Source: Hydrogenophaga sp. SL48 (GTDB taxonomy: Bacteria; Pseudomonadota; Gammaproteobacteria; Burkholderiales; Burkholderiaceae_C). Taken from it: DNA of 64,000 bases. The notes beneath the pieces were generated by a model. That model made no database searches, was not told where the DNA came from, and was given only the letters and a program-made list of their open reading frames with translations. Below, in pieces: positions 26,245 to 35,045 of the stretch. The translations under genes were made by a program, and so were the position numbers. Positions within the stretch are counted from its first letter, which is position 1. Each line of letters begins with the position of its first letter. The stretch is taken from positions 2,294,001 to 2,358,000 of the forward strand of contig NZ_CP063400.1 in assembly GCF_021729865.1 (NCBI RefSeq), read 5' to 3'.

Positions 26245-27870
26245 TTAAAAGATGTAGTCGGTGCTGATAAAGGTCGAAGTGCGCTCTCGCAGGATGGTGT
26301 CGAGCAGACCCTTGTTCTGGGGGGTGGACTTGGTTGCCACCATGGACCGGATGGAGAAGGCTCGCAAGGCATCGGTGACGGACAGCGTGCCTTCGGCAGA
26401 GTCTTTGCGTCCGCCGAACGGGAAGACATCGGGACCGCGTTGGCACTGCGTGTTCAGATTCACCCGGCACACCTGATTGACCAACGGGTCCACCAGCTTG
26501 CCGACCTGCACCGGGTCTTGCCCAAAGATGCTGACCTGCTGCCCGTGGTCGGACGTGATGACGTACTCGATGGCTTCGTCCAGATGATCGAACGGCGTGA
26601 CGGGCACCAATGGCCCGAACTGCTCCTCCCGGTACAGCTTCATGTCTTGCGTGACCGGATAGACCACGGCGGGGAGGAACAAAGTCCCCGCGTACTGGCC
26701 GCCGTTCTCGTTGAGCACCTTCGCCCCGAGTCGCTTGGCTTCCTCGAGCGCCTCGGTCATGTACGCGGTTCTGTGGGGACCGGGCAGTGGCGTGATCTGC
26801 ACACCCGGCTCCCACGGCATCCCCACCTTCAGCGCCGCAACGGCCTGGCTCAGTCGGGTGGTGAATGCATCCGCCACGTTACGGTGTACCAACAGCATCT
26901 TCAGTGCCGTGCAGCGCTGGCCGTTGAACGACAAGGCACCCTGTACACACTCGCGGACCGCGACGTCCAGATCGGCATCGGGCAAGACGATCGCTGCGTT
27001 CTTGGCGTCCAGCCCCAGAACGGCACGCAAGCGGTGGGACTTCGGATGTTGCTTCTTGAGGTGATCGGCCACTTTGCTCGAACCGATCAATGCCAGCACA
27101 CTGATCTTTCCCGTCGACAGCATGTGCGGCACCACCAACTGCCCTGGTGCGTAGATGGTGTTCACGACACCGGGCGGAAACGCCGTCCTGAATGCTTCAA
27201 GAAGCGGCTGAAAGAGCAACGTTCCGTACTGCGGCGGCTTCAACACCACCGTGTTGCCCATCAACAGCGCAGGAATGAGCGTGCAGAAGGTTTCGTTCAG
27301 CGGGTAGTTGTACGGTCCCATGCACAACACCACACCCAGAGGCGTGCGCCGGATCTGGCCGATCGTTCCCTCGACATGGGTGAACCTGGAGTTGGCGTTG
27401 TCTTGGTCCTTCAAGGCGGATAGCGTGGCCTCGATGTACTCCACCGTCCGATCAAACTCCTTGTAAGAGTCCTGAAGGCTCTTACCGATCTCCCACATCA
27501 GCAACTGCACGATCTCTTCGCGCTTGGCGAGCATCTGGTTGACGAAGTCCTGCATGCAGGCGATTCGCCGGGCGACCGACATCGTGGGCCACAACCCGAG
27601 ACCTCGATCAAATGCGTTGGAAGCAGCCTCCAGGACCGCATCTGCCTGCTCAATCCCCATCTCCGGGTAGCTACCCAGCTCAACCTGACGCAGCGTGCCA
27701 TCGGCTTCCCGCACACAGACGGGCGACAACACCTTCCTGGAGGCACCAGTCCATTCGGCCAAGGCTCCGTTCACCAGGTAGCTGGTCTGGTGGATGGTCT
27801 CAGGGGCACGGACGCTGGCGGGCATGTCCCCGGCCGCGGGGAACCGGCTCACGATCTCATTTGCGCTCAT
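26245..27870 (-). CDS. gapN: NADP-dependent non-phosphorylating glyceraldehyde-3-phosphate dehydrogenase (GapN-like)
   Basis: A 541-residue aldehyde dehydrogenase closest to GapN: MGPYNYPLNETF, NTVVLKPPQYG, the catalytic cysteine in NGQRCTALK and FPFGGRKDSAEGTLSVTDALRAFS. It would oxidise glyceraldehyde 3-phosphate straight to 3-phosphoglycerate with NADP+. It is about 50 residues longer than usual, mostly at the N-terminus. The usual general-base motif LELGGK reads VLGLDAK here, so the canonical Glu is not at its normal place. First gene of gapN-pyk-eno, with operator B about 95-120 bp upstream. Confidence 0.88.
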   Translation of the reverse strand: MSANEIVSRFPAAGDMPASVRAPETIHQTSYLVNGALAEWTGASRKVLSPVCVREADGTLRQVELGSYPEMGIEQADAVLEAASNAFDRGLGLWPTMSVARRIACMQDFVNQMLAKREEIVQLLMWEIGKSLQDSYKEFDRTVEYIEATLSALKDQDNANSRFTHVEGTIGQIRRTPLGVVLCMGPYNYPLNETFCTLIPALLMGNTVVLKPPQYGTLLFQPLLEAFRTAFPPGVVNTIYAPGQLVVPHMLSTGKISVLALIGSSKVADHLKKQHPKSHRLRAVLGLDAKNAAIVLPDADLDVAVRECVQGALSFNGQRCTALKMLLVHRNVADAFTTRLSQAVAALKVGMPWEPGVQITPLPGPHRTAYMTEALEEAKRLGAKVLNENGGQYAGTLFLPAVVYPVTQDMKLYREEQFGPLVPVTPFDHLDEAIEYVITSDHGQQVSIFGQDPVQVGKLVDPLVNQVCRVNLNTQCQRGPDVFPFGGRKDSAEGTLSVTDALRAFSIRSMVATKSTPQNKGLLDTILRERTSTFISTDYIF

Positions 27871-28255
27871 TGCTTCGACTCCAGTAGAACCCGGTGAACA
27901 AGTGAGCCAACGGATCTTTCAGCCAGCACCAGGGTGCTGGCCAGCAAAATCTGGCCGCCTCACTTTGTATTAGTTACTTCCATGGTACATTTTTATTCAG
28001 GGTTGAACGGTTCCAAAGTTACAAGCTGGTTTCCAAAGATGGGACGACCTGCACCAGGTGCTCTGCCTTGCGCTGTTGAATGGCCTGCCCGGTGAGCAGC
28101 GAGGCCGTGTGATAGCTCGCAAGGAATTCGCGCGACACGGGCGCTGGTAGCAGCTGTTTTGGTTTTTTCGGGGTTGGCCGCATCTGTGACTCGTCAGAGC
28201 GATCCTGGAGCCCGCTCTAGGCCGTAATTGGGGCCTTCTGCGACCGCCAAAGGGC
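27871..28255. other. Intergenic region upstream of gapN; IS1182-type junction
   Basis: Contains operator B at 27964-27991 and then sequence of unknown origin. A 54-codon open frame on the minus strand at 28019-28183 (starting MRPTPKKPKQLLP) has no support beyond being open, so I do not call it a gene. From about 28256 rightward lies the end of the broken IS1182-type transposase gene, so the outer end of that element must be in this stretch. Confidence 0.5.
27964..27991. promoter_or_regulatory. Candidate operator B (shared palindrome)
   Basis: TTTGTAT, 14 bp, GTACATT: same half-sites and spacer as site A, which controls the dehydrogenase-kinase-aldolase operon 16 kb away. Its presence upstream of gapN suggests that gapN-pyk-eno is switched with the catabolic operons and is not a housekeeping glycolysis unit. 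Confidence 0.6.
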
Positions 28256-28379
28256 CTATGCGCCCAACAACTGCATCGCTTTCTTGGCCCGCTCGAAGCC
28301 CAGGATGCTCAGAACGCGTTTGTAGTTGTATGCCAAGACGCTCAAGCTCATCTCGATTGCCACGTTCTGGATGCCTCGG
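28256..28379 (-). pseudogene. IS1182-family transposase, C-terminal fragment (left of IS21 insertion)
   Basis: Read on the minus strand this encodes RGIQNVAIEMSLSVLAY followed by NYKRVLSILGFERAKKAMQLLGA and a stop, the usual end of IS1182-type (DDE_Tnp_1_6) transposases. It continues exactly the reading frame of the fragment at 31021-31417 once the IS21 element and one copy of the 8-bp duplication are removed. Confidence 0.85.
28372..28379. repeat. Target site duplication, left copy (TGCCTCGG)
   Basis: The 8-bp sequence TGCCTCGG directly abuts the left end of the IS21 element and is repeated directly at 31021-31028 after its right end. Length is in the IS21-family range. Confidence 0.9.
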
Positions 28380-28493
28380 TGTTGACGCCGACCGAAAACT
28401 GACCATCTGAAGGCGGGAGTGCCGCTTCAAAATTGACCAGGGTGTATCACGCGACTGCTGAATTTTTTGGCAGGAGCAAACGAGGTGATCACC

Positions 28494-30014
28494 ATGGACA
28501 TGATTGGCAAGGTCAGGCGCATGAAGATGCGCGATGGGGTCTCGATCAGCGAGATCTCGAGGAAGACGGGTTTGGCCAGGAACACCGTCAAGAAGTGGCT
28601 GAAGGCGCCGGCGGCGATGGAGCCGCGGTATGAGCGGGCACAGAAGGTGGGCAAGCTCTCGGCGTTCGAGGCGACGCTGGTGGCGGCGCTCAAGACGGAT
28701 GCCCACCGAGCTCGGGATCAGCGGCGCACGGCGCGTGCGCTGTTTGTGCAGATCCAGGCCCAAGGCTACCGGGGCGGCTACAGCGCGGTGACGGACTTCA
28801 TCCGGGCGTGGCGACAGGACTCGGGCAAGGACACCACGAAGGCGTTTGTGCCGCTGAGCTTCGAGCTGGGCGAGGCGTTCCAGTTTGACTGGAGCGAAGA
28901 AGGCATCGTGGTGGGCGGGGTGTACCACCAGGCGCAGGTGGCGCACCTGAAGCTGTGCGCCTCGCGCGCGTTCTGGCTGGTGGCGTACCCCAGCCAGGGG
29001 CACGAGATGCTGTTTGACGCGCACACGAGGTCGTTTGCGGCGCTCGGCGGCGTGGCTCGCCGGGGCATCTACGACAACATGAAGACGGCGGTGGACAAGG
29101 TCAAGAAGGGCAAGGGCCGGGTGGTCAATGCCCGGTTTGCGGCCATGTGCAGCCACTACCTGTTCGATGCGGACTTCTGCAACGTGGCCTCGGGCTGGGA
29201 GAAAGGGGTGGTGGAGAAGAACGTGCAGGACAGCCGGCGACGGGTGTGGCTGGAAGCGCGAGAGCGCAAGTTCACCAGCTTTGCCGAACTCAACGCGTGG
29301 CTGGCCGAACGCTGCAAGGCGGTGTGGGCGGACACGCCGCACCCGCAGCACCGGGAGCTGAGCATCGCCGAGGTGCTGCAGCTCGAGCGCGAGCACCTCA
29401 TGGGCATGCCAGCGCCGTTTGACGGCTACGTGGAGCGCCCTGCGCGGGTCAGCAGCACCTGCCTGGTAACGGTGGCGCGCAACCGCTACTCGGTGCCCTG
29501 CGAGTGGGCCGGGCACATGGTGAGCACGCGGCTGTATCCCGGCCGCGTGGACGTGGTCGCTGGGGACGCGCTGGTGGCCAGCCACGAGCGGGTGCTCAAC
29601 CGGGGGCAGACGGTGTTCGACTGGCAGCACTACATCGAGCTGGTGCAGCGCAAGCCCGGGGCACTGAGGAACGGCGCACCGTTTGCCGATATGCCCCGGC
29701 CGCTGGCGCAACTGCGTCATGCCCTGATGCGCCACACCGGTGGTGACCGGGTGCTCTCGGAGGTGCTGGCCCTGGTGCCTACGGCAGGGCTGGACACGCT
29801 GCTGGTGGCGGTGGAACTGGTGCTCGAACACGCCACGCCCAGCGGACACATCAGCGTGGAGCACGTGCGCAACGTGCTGGCGCGCCTGAGTGATCCGCAG
29901 CGTCCGCCACCGGCGGACACGGCCCTGGCGCTGCGCGAGGCGCCACGTGCCGACACCCACCGCTACGACCGGCTGCGCGCCGCCGACGCCCAGGAGGCTG
30001 GCCATGCGAACTGA
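28494..30014 (+). CDS. istA: IS21-family transposase IstA
   Basis: About 506 residues. An N-terminal helix-turn-helix ([30 protein letters not shown]) binds the element ends, then a DDE integrase core with [12 protein letters not shown] and [13 protein letters not shown] carrying the two aspartates, followed by the Mu-type C-terminal domain. I use the ATG with GAGGTG eight bases before it. The last 11 bases overlap istB, the usual IS21 arrangement. Confidence 0.95.
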   Translation: MDMIGKVRRMKMRDGVSISEISRKTGLARNTVKKWLKAPAAMEPRYERAQKVGKLSAFEATLVAALKTDAHRARDQRRTARALFVQIQAQGYRGGYSAVTDFIRAWRQDSGKDTTKAFVPLSFELGEAFQFDWSEEGIVVGGVYHQAQVAHLKLCASRAFWLVAYPSQGHEMLFDAHTRSFAALGGVARRGIYDNMKTAVDKVKKGKGRVVNARFAAMCSHYLFDADFCNVASGWEKGVVEKNVQDSRRRVWLEARERKFTSFAELNAWLAERCKAVWADTPHPQHRELSIAEVLQLEREHLMGMPAPFDGYVERPARVSSTCLVTVARNRYSVPCEWAGHMVSTRLYPGRVDVVAGDALVASHERVLNRGQTVFDWQHYIELVQRKPGALRNGAPFADMPRPLAQLRHALMRHTGGDRVLSEVLALVPTAGLDTLLVAVELVLEHATPSGHISVEHVRNVLARLSDPQRPPPADTALALREAPRADTHRYDRLRAADAQEAGHAN

Positions 30015-30822
30015 GATTGCCAGCGAACTCAAGAGCTTGCGGCTGTACGGCATGGCCAGCGCCTGGGATGATCTGCTGGGGCAAGGGGAGACGGCGGCGC
30101 TGCAGAGTGCACGCTGGCTGCTGGAGCACCTGCTGCAGGCCGAAGGGGTGGACCGGGCGATGCGTTCGGTGTCCTACCAGATGAAGGCGGCACGATTCCC
30201 CATGCACCGGGATCTGGCCGGCTTCGACTTCGAGGCCTCGGCGGTGGAGCGGGTGCTGGTCAGTCAGCTGGCCAGCCTCGCGTTCACCGACCAAGCCCAC
30301 AACGTGGTGCTGATCGGTGGCCCTGGCACGGGCAAGACGCACCTGGCCAGCGCGCTGGGCATTGCGGCCATCACCCAGCACGGCAAACGGGTGCGCTTCT
30401 ACTCCACGGTCGATCTGGTCAATGCGCTGGAGCAGGAGAAAGCCCAGGGGCGTGCGGGGCGCATCGCTGCCAGCCTGCTGCATGTGGACCTGCTCATCCT
30501 CGATGAGTTGGGCTATCTGCCGTTCAGCCAGGCCGGCGGGGCGCTGCTGTTCCACCTGCTCAGCCGGCTGTACGAGCACACCAGCGTGATGATCACGACC
30601 AACCTGGCGTTTGCCGAGTGGTCCAGCGTGTTCGGCGACGCGAAGATGACCACGGCCCTGCTTGACAGGCTGACACACCACTGCCACATCGTAGAGACGG
30701 GCAACGAGTCCTACCGGTTCCGCCACAGCTCAGCGCAGGTCAAGGCCAAGGGCAAAGCACGTGAGCAGGCACGAGACAAAGGCAAGTCGGCTCTCCAGGC
30801 CACTACGCCCGAGCCATTCTGA
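30004..30822 (+). CDS. istB: IS21-like element helper ATPase IstB
   Basis: A 272-residue AAA+ ATPase of the IstB/DnaC group: Walker [16 protein letters not shown], Walker [13 protein letters not shown], then [17 protein letters not shown] and the arginine region. It assembles on target DNA and recruits IstA. GGAGG stands just before the start. A lysine-rich tail (about residues 245-265) closes the protein. Confidence 0.96.
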   Translation: MRTEIASELKSLRLYGMASAWDDLLGQGETAALQSARWLLEHLLQAEGVDRAMRSVSYQMKAARFPMHRDLAGFDFEASAVERVLVSQLASLAFTDQAHNVVLIGGPGTGKTHLASALGIAAITQHGKRVRFYSTVDLVNALEQEKAQGRAGRIAASLLHVDLLILDELGYLPFSQAGGALLFHLLSRLYEHTSVMITTNLAFAEWSSVFGDAKMTTALLDRLTHHCHIVETGNESYRFRHSSAQVKAKGKAREQARDKGKSALQATTPEPF

Positions 30823-31020
30823 ATTACCTGGCCGCCAGCAGGCTGCTGCGGGCTACGCCCTTCGCAGCTGGCTTGCGGCCATGCACAACGCAGCAAGAAG
30901 GAGATTCAAGAAGCAGCGATGACCGTATAGTTATCCACAACCGGGCATCAAAAAACCCGGTGCAGGCCCCTGGTCAAAATTCAATCGGCACGCCTGGTCA
31001 GATTTGAATCGGCGCCAACA

Positions 31021-31417
31021 TGCCTCGGGTCAGGAAGTGCGTCCATCCCATCCAGTGCTTGAGGTTGTCGAAGACATGTTCGACGGTGCTCTTGCGCACC
31101 GTCATGGCGTTGGGCATCCGGTCCAGCCGTTGCTGGACCTTGTCCATGACTTCCTCATGCTCCCATCGCCTGATGCGTCGGTACTCGCTCGTTGTGCATT
31201 GAGCCTTCATCGGACAGACAGGGCAGGCACTGGACCAATAGATGCTGATCTGAAGCCCACTCTCTTCTCGACCAAAGCGGTGGATCGCCCGCTGCCCCGC
31301 CGGGCATTGGTATTCGTCGGCGCCAGCGATGTAGATGAAGTGGGAAGACGTAGTTCGATGACCGCTTACGCTCAGATAACGTAGGCACGCAAGTTTCCGA
31401 TGCGCTTGGTCGTTCAC
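31021..31417 (-). pseudogene. IS1182-family transposase, middle fragment (right of IS21 insertion)
   Basis: Encodes HFIYIAGADEYQCPAGQ, CPVCPMKAQCT, and VEHVFDNLKHWMGWTHFLTRG, the Cys-rich block and catalytic Glu region of IS1182-type transposases. The frame runs into the IS21 end at 31021 and resumes at 28379. The N-terminal DDE half (about 300 residues) is absent on the right of 31417, so the element was already broken or was later deleted. It is non-functional. Confidence 0.85.
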
Positions 31418-31622
31418 TGACGCACAGGCAGCTCAGAAGACCCAACGCAACCGCCCCATCACCACTCAGGGCACGACCGTCCTGGCCAACGCCCCCTGGG
31501 GCCTGTGAAGATCAGATACTGATCCTCTGCGCTTCAGCTCCAATCTGGTCTAAAGCACCTTGCAGACGACCCGGGACAAGACCACAATGTGTTTTCACTG
31601 GATACCTTGAGAGGAATCTTTC
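31418..31622. other. Junction region with unidentifiable remnants
   Basis: On the plus strand an open stretch ends ...TTQGTTVLANAPWGL then a stop at about 31497-31499. The phrase NAPWGL recalls subtilisin-type proteases just after the propeptide, but it is too short to call. Nothing else is supported here. The N-terminal part of the IS1182 transposase should have been here and is missing. Confidence 0.3.
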
Positions 31623-31757
31623 ATGAGGACTGCCGATTTTCGCAGGATATGGAACGACAGCATTCGCATGTTTTTTGCGCCGCTCGTCGGTGCGGTGTCA
31701 GGCGCGGTGAGGGAGTTCCAGCGAGTGCACCGCGAGGTCGATCTCAATCGCCATTGA
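31623..31757 (+). CDS. Small hypothetical protein (44 aa)
   Basis: An open frame of 44 residues (MRTADFRRIWNDSIRMFFAPL, then VGAVSGAVREFQRVHREVD). GAGG stands 8 bases before the ATG, a proper ribosome binding site. The central MFFAPLVGAVSGAV stretch is hydrophobic and the ends are charged, so it could be a small membrane-associated or amphipathic peptide. No family is recognised. It lies alone among gene remnants of the mobile region. Confidence 0.4.
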   Translation: MRTADFRRIWNDSIRMFFAPLVGAVSGAVREFQRVHREVDLNRH

Positions 31758-31908
31758 TCGATTGATCAGAAAACGGACTGACGCCACCCACGCCATTCCA
31801 CAGCGCAACCCACGCCGCAAAGAGTCCCCAAGGGCTCCGCGCCAGACCGAGCACGGTCAGGTCGAGTGCGAGTACGACGTTCGTGCCTATGAGGACCGGC
31901 CGGCCTCC

Positions 31909-32300
31909 TCAGCAACGACTAGCCTTGTCAGCGTACCGGTCGCTGAGCGCCCAGGACATAGGGAATGCCATAGAGGATGGCCTTGAATGGCACGAGCGAC
32001 GAGCGGCAGGGGCGAACGGCTTCAGGAGGCGTTCCACGACCTCCCCAGCCAACGGCAACCGTCGAACGGTGGCGCTTGCCAGCCGGTCAGATCCAGGAGC
32101 TTTGCCACCGAAGGGTCCCCGTGGTGTTGCCAAGGCGGGAACAGCCGCACATGGCCGTAGTCGACGACGTTGGTGCCGACGGTTGAGGCCGCTTCGAGGA
32201 CCAAGAACGGGATACCGCGCTCGATGAGCCTGGCAGCAGCGGCCAGACCGACAGGGCAGCGAGCTGTCGAAGTGGACGAAGTGAGCGCGGTCGGATTCAC
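31909..32300 (-). pseudogene. FAD-dependent oxidoreductase remnant, frameshifted
   Basis: On the minus strand 32300-32022 reads GLAAAARLIERGIPFLVLEA, TNVVDYGHVRLFPPWQH and DLTGWQAPPFDG, the start of NAD(P)/FAD-dependent oxidoreductases of the flavoprotein group. The matching continuation (LPLAGEVVERLLKPFAPA) is in another frame at about 32080-32030, so there is a frameshift. The glycine-rich FAD motif is also damaged (TARCPVGLAAA) and the downstream two thirds are gone. A dead fragment. Confidence 0.65.
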
Positions 32301-32379
32301 GGTGTCAGGACACGATCAACGCAGCTGGGTCCCCGATCCGCCAATTTGACATTGACCGCCTGTGTTCTATGTTGTTTGC

Positions 32380-32736
32380 ATGAACTCAAGCTTCAAAACA
32401 CTGCTGATCACCGTCACCTGGACGGGCTTCACGCTACTGTGGATCAACCACAGTCGCAATCCTCTCGACCGCATCCTGAACGGCTCAGGCACCAAGGACC
32501 GGATCCTGCAGATGTGCTCCTCCAGCAAGGACTGCTCGTCCGTGAGGTTCGACCGCCTCTCCAGCTTTTTCTACCCACTGCAGCCTGTGCATTGCACGAT
32601 TCATGTTCGAGGCACCGGCACAGCGGTCGCTGATGTTGAGCGCATCCTTGACCGGTCGATCAATGGCTACGAGCGCAAATTTTTCACCGTCACCGCTGAT
32701 CGTGGCGCTTCGAAACCCAAGGGGGGTGCGGCATGA
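32380..32736 (+). CDS. Small membrane-anchored protein upstream of the tandem AAA ATPase
   Basis: 118 residues. Residues about 5-20 (TLLITVTWTGFTLLWI) form one TM helix or uncleaved signal anchor; the rest is a soluble domain with four cysteines (QMCSSSKDCSSVRF, HCTIHV) and a charged tail. No family is recognised. Its stop overlaps the start of the AAA ATPase gene by four bases (ATGA), so the two are translated together and probably work together. An ATG at 32362 is an alternative start. There is no good ribosome binding site at either. Confidence 0.7.
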   Translation: MNSSFKTLLITVTWTGFTLLWINHSRNPLDRILNGSGTKDRILQMCSSSKDCSSVRFDRLSSFFYPLQPVHCTIHVRGTGTAVADVERILDRSINGYERKFFTVTADRGASKPKGGAA

Positions 32737-34883
32737 CGCTGAGCGATCTTCAACAACGGCACGCCCAGCAGATGGGTCTCCGAATCGCGCGACTGGCGCT
32801 GCTCTTGGGTGCTGTCTACGTCGGCCTCCAGTTTTCGGGCTGGGTGGATTCACTGGGGTACGTGGCCTACACCGTGTTCCTGGGCATCCTGCCCACCATG
32901 ATGCTGCTGATGACCGCCCGGTACTGGGCAGGCTTTTTCGTCGCCATGGTGGCCCGCACCGATGCGGCCTACTGGAAGGTGGTTCGCGCCATGGAACACC
33001 TGATGACGGTCGGCGTGGTCGTGATGGGGTTCTTCCTGGGCTATGCCTACCGGGTCACCACGTTCCAGAAGTCCTCATTGCTCTGGATGCTGATGCCAGT
33101 TCTCACGCTGCTATTTTTCCTGTCGATCGCCCGAGCGGTGCAGGAGTCGGCCATATACGGGCCGCGCGGCGTGGTCCTTGGCCGAGGCCTTTTGGCCTCT
33201 CCTCGTACCCAGCAGGGAGACACAGCAGGGCTGGAAGATGCTGCCCCCGTATTCCCCTCTTCCTACCCAATGATCGGTCTGGACGGGCTCGCAGGGATGG
33301 CGGAGCTCAAAGCGCAGCTTCGCACCACCATCACGCCCTTTTCGGCCTACCGCACGAAGGCCGGCCCCATCGCTGACCGCAACGGTATCCTGCTGTACGG
33401 CCCCCCAGGCAACGGCAAGACGGTGTTCGCACAGGCCATCGCCGGCGAGCTGGGTTTGCGCTTCATGAAGCTGGCTGTCTCCGACCTCGTGACCAAGTGG
33501 GTCAACGGCACCCCGGAGATCCTCAAAGAGCTTTTCGCACAGGCCCAGAAGGAACCGACTCTCCTCTTCTTCGACGAGTTCGACGCCATCGCGACCAGCC
33601 GCGGCGGCGACCGCAACGTGCACCACGAGGACAAGAAGGCCGTCAACGCGCTGCTGGCCCTGATCGACGAAGCCCGCAAGCACCGGACCGTTCTCATTGC
33701 GGCCACGAACTACCCGGACAACCTGGATGCTGCCATCGTGCGCGACGGTCGTTTCGACTTCCGGATCGAGATCCCCTACCCCGATGCAGCCGCGCGAACC
33801 GCCATCATCCGTGGGCTGTGCGCCAAGCACCAGATCACGGCCGAGCAGGAGGTCATCGAGAAGGTGGCAGCACTCTGGGAGCGCCGCTCGGTCGCATTCA
33901 TCGAAAGCACGATCAAGCGTCTGCGCGATAACGGGCACGGTGTTCGCGGGACGAGCACCTCGCTGGTCGACTTCAAGCTGGCCGCGCGTGAGGCCAGCCG
34001 GCGCACCAGCGCAATCCCCAGGGAGGGGGCCAAGGTCAGCGAGCTGGTGCTCCCCTCTTCGGTTCAGGTCGAGGTGGCATCCCTCCTCCATCGTCTGCGC
34101 AACTGGGAGACCATCGCTGAGCGGGGTGGAGAGACGCCATCCGGAGTACTGCTGTACGGCCCCCCTGGGACCGGCAAGACCCAACTCGTGCGAGCGCTGG
34201 CCCGCGAGCTGGGTGACTGGCACGTCTTTGAGGTCAACACCAACGACGTGCTGCGCGACCCACGCAAGTTCAGAACCCTGGTCGATCAGGCTGCGGACCA
34301 TCGCCCTGCGTTCGTGTTCTTGGACGAGGCAGATGAACTGCTGCGCGACCGGTCCATGTCGCACACGCCCGGCGCGACCAACGAGATCCTCAAATCCATG
34401 GACGGCCTCATGGGAAGGGTACCGGAGCTGGTGTTCGTGGCCGCCACCAACAGCCCCGAGGCCCTCGACGCGGCAGCCGTCCGTGGTGGACGCTTCGCAG
34501 AGAAGATCCTGCTCCCCCTGCTCAGCGGCGACGACCTGACGGTATTTCTGGTGGCTGAGTTCGACAGGCGCAAGAACGTTCGTTTTTCCGACACTGTGAC
34601 ACCCAACTCGCTGGCGGAGTTGTTCGTCTCGATCGCGCCAGCGGACGCCCTGTCCATACTGCGGAAGGCGGTCAACTACACCCTATCGTCTGACCAAGGG
34701 CGCCCCGTGGATATCAGCGACGTGGAGCGGGCATGGAAGTCCGTCTGTCCTCAAGATGAACGCCCCTGCGTCGAACAATCACCGGACAAATTTGTCCGCA
34801 AAGTTGCGGTGGACCCCAAGTGGCACGACCCGGACCTCGACTACTCACAAAAATCTGACGAAAAACACCGGCACTGTACTTAA
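32733..34883 (+). CDS. Membrane-anchored tandem AAA+ ATPase
   Basis: 716 residues. The first about 135 residues hold four hydrophobic segments (RLALLLGAVYVGLQFSG, YTVFLGILPTMMLLMTA, TVGVVVMGFFLGYAY, LLWMLMPVLTLLFFLSIA). Then come two AAA modules. Module 1: Walker A GPPGNGKT at about 223, Walker B LLFFDEFDA, sensor AATN, RDGRFDF. Module 2: Walker A GPPGTGKT at about 476, Walker B FVFLDEADE, AATN, RGGRF. Both look catalytically complete. The layout recalls Cdc48/p97 or FtsH ATPase rings with membrane anchors, but no protease domain is present. It may unfold or extract membrane proteins. Coupled to the small TM protein upstream. No named family assigned. Confidence 0.85.
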   Translation: MTLSDLQQRHAQQMGLRIARLALLLGAVYVGLQFSGWVDSLGYVAYTVFLGILPTMMLLMTARYWAGFFVAMVARTDAAYWKVVRAMEHLMTVGVVVMGFFLGYAYRVTTFQKSSLLWMLMPVLTLLFFLSIARAVQESAIYGPRGVVLGRGLLASPRTQQGDTAGLEDAAPVFPSSYPMIGLDGLAGMAELKAQLRTTITPFSAYRTKAGPIADRNGILLYGPPGNGKTVFAQAIAGELGLRFMKLAVSDLVTKWVNGTPEILKELFAQAQKEPTLLFFDEFDAIATSRGGDRNVHHEDKKAVNALLALIDEARKHRTVLIAATNYPDNLDAAIVRDGRFDFRIEIPYPDAAARTAIIRGLCAKHQITAEQEVIEKVAALWERRSVAFIESTIKRLRDNGHGVRGTSTSLVDFKLAAREASRRTSAIPREGAKVSELVLPSSVQVEVASLLHRLRNWETIAERGGETPSGVLLYGPPGTGKTQLVRALARELGDWHVFEVNTNDVLRDPRKFRTLVDQAADHRPAFVFLDEADELLRDRSMSHTPGATNEILKSMDGLMGRVPELVFVAATNSPEALDAAAVRGGRFAEKILLPLLSGDDLTVFLVAEFDRRKNVRFSDTVTPNSLAELFVSIAPADALSILRKAVNYTLSSDQGRPVDISDVERAWKSVCPQDERPCVEQSPDKFVRKVAVDPKWHDPDLDYSQKSDEKHRHCT

Positions 34884-35008
34884 ACAAATTCGTTTTAACC
34901 ACGAGGCTGTACCTTCACCTCGTAGCCCCCTGTCCTCACGGTTCCAGGGTTGGACTGGCGTGCCGAAGCACTCTCCAATTCCAGCAGGACATATCGCTGC
35001 CCGCGCGC

Positions 35009-35045
35009 ATGCGTACCCCTCCGTGAGGAGGGTTGGGAGACGCAT
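35009..35045. ncRNA. Candidate two-level hairpin, possible structured RNA
   Basis: Outer arms ATGCGT (35009-35014) and ACGCAT (35040-35045) enclose a second stem ACCCCTCC / GGAGGGT with a GTGA loop and one bulged C. The nested symmetry makes a folded RNA or a DNA cruciform likely. No known ncRNA family is matched and no T-run follows. Confidence 0.3.

Larger units (their letters stand above)
28380..31020 (+). mobile_element. IS21-family insertion sequence, complete
   Basis: 2641 bp bounded by TGTTGACGCCGAC on the left and the inverted TGTTGGCGCCGAT on the right (11 of 13 match), with 5-prime TG and 3-prime CA ends. Further inward, TTGACCAGGG-type blocks occur near both ends, like the multiple terminal repeats of IS21 elements. 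It carries istA and istB and is flanked by an 8-bp target duplication. Both genes are intact, so the element may still be active. It interrupts an IS1182-type transposase gene. Confidence 0.93.

Noticed and set aside
28194..30053. Minus-strand open frame of 619 codons across istA
   Set aside because: Antisense shadow; the plus strand holds the DDE transposase with motifs and ribosome binding site.
31438..31499. Fragment ending TTVLANAPWGL as a subtilisin-type protease remnant
   Set aside because: Only one short phrase resembles the family; too little to support a pseudogene call.
31770..32000. Minus-strand hydrophobic stretches (VPFKAILYGIPYVLGAQ and LIGTNVVLALDLTVLGLA) as a membrane protein gene
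   Set aside because: They are in different frames with stops between and have no start; at most a decayed gene, family not recognised.
27871..32379. Second attachment site as a repeat of the tRNA-His 3-prime end
   Set aside because: I searched by eye for GGGCTCGAACC and TGGGGTGGCTGATG in either strand and found no copy; the left border remains unknown.
35009..35045. Hairpin as domain V of a group II intron
   Set aside because: The conserved domain V sequence and a reverse transcriptase gene are absent.
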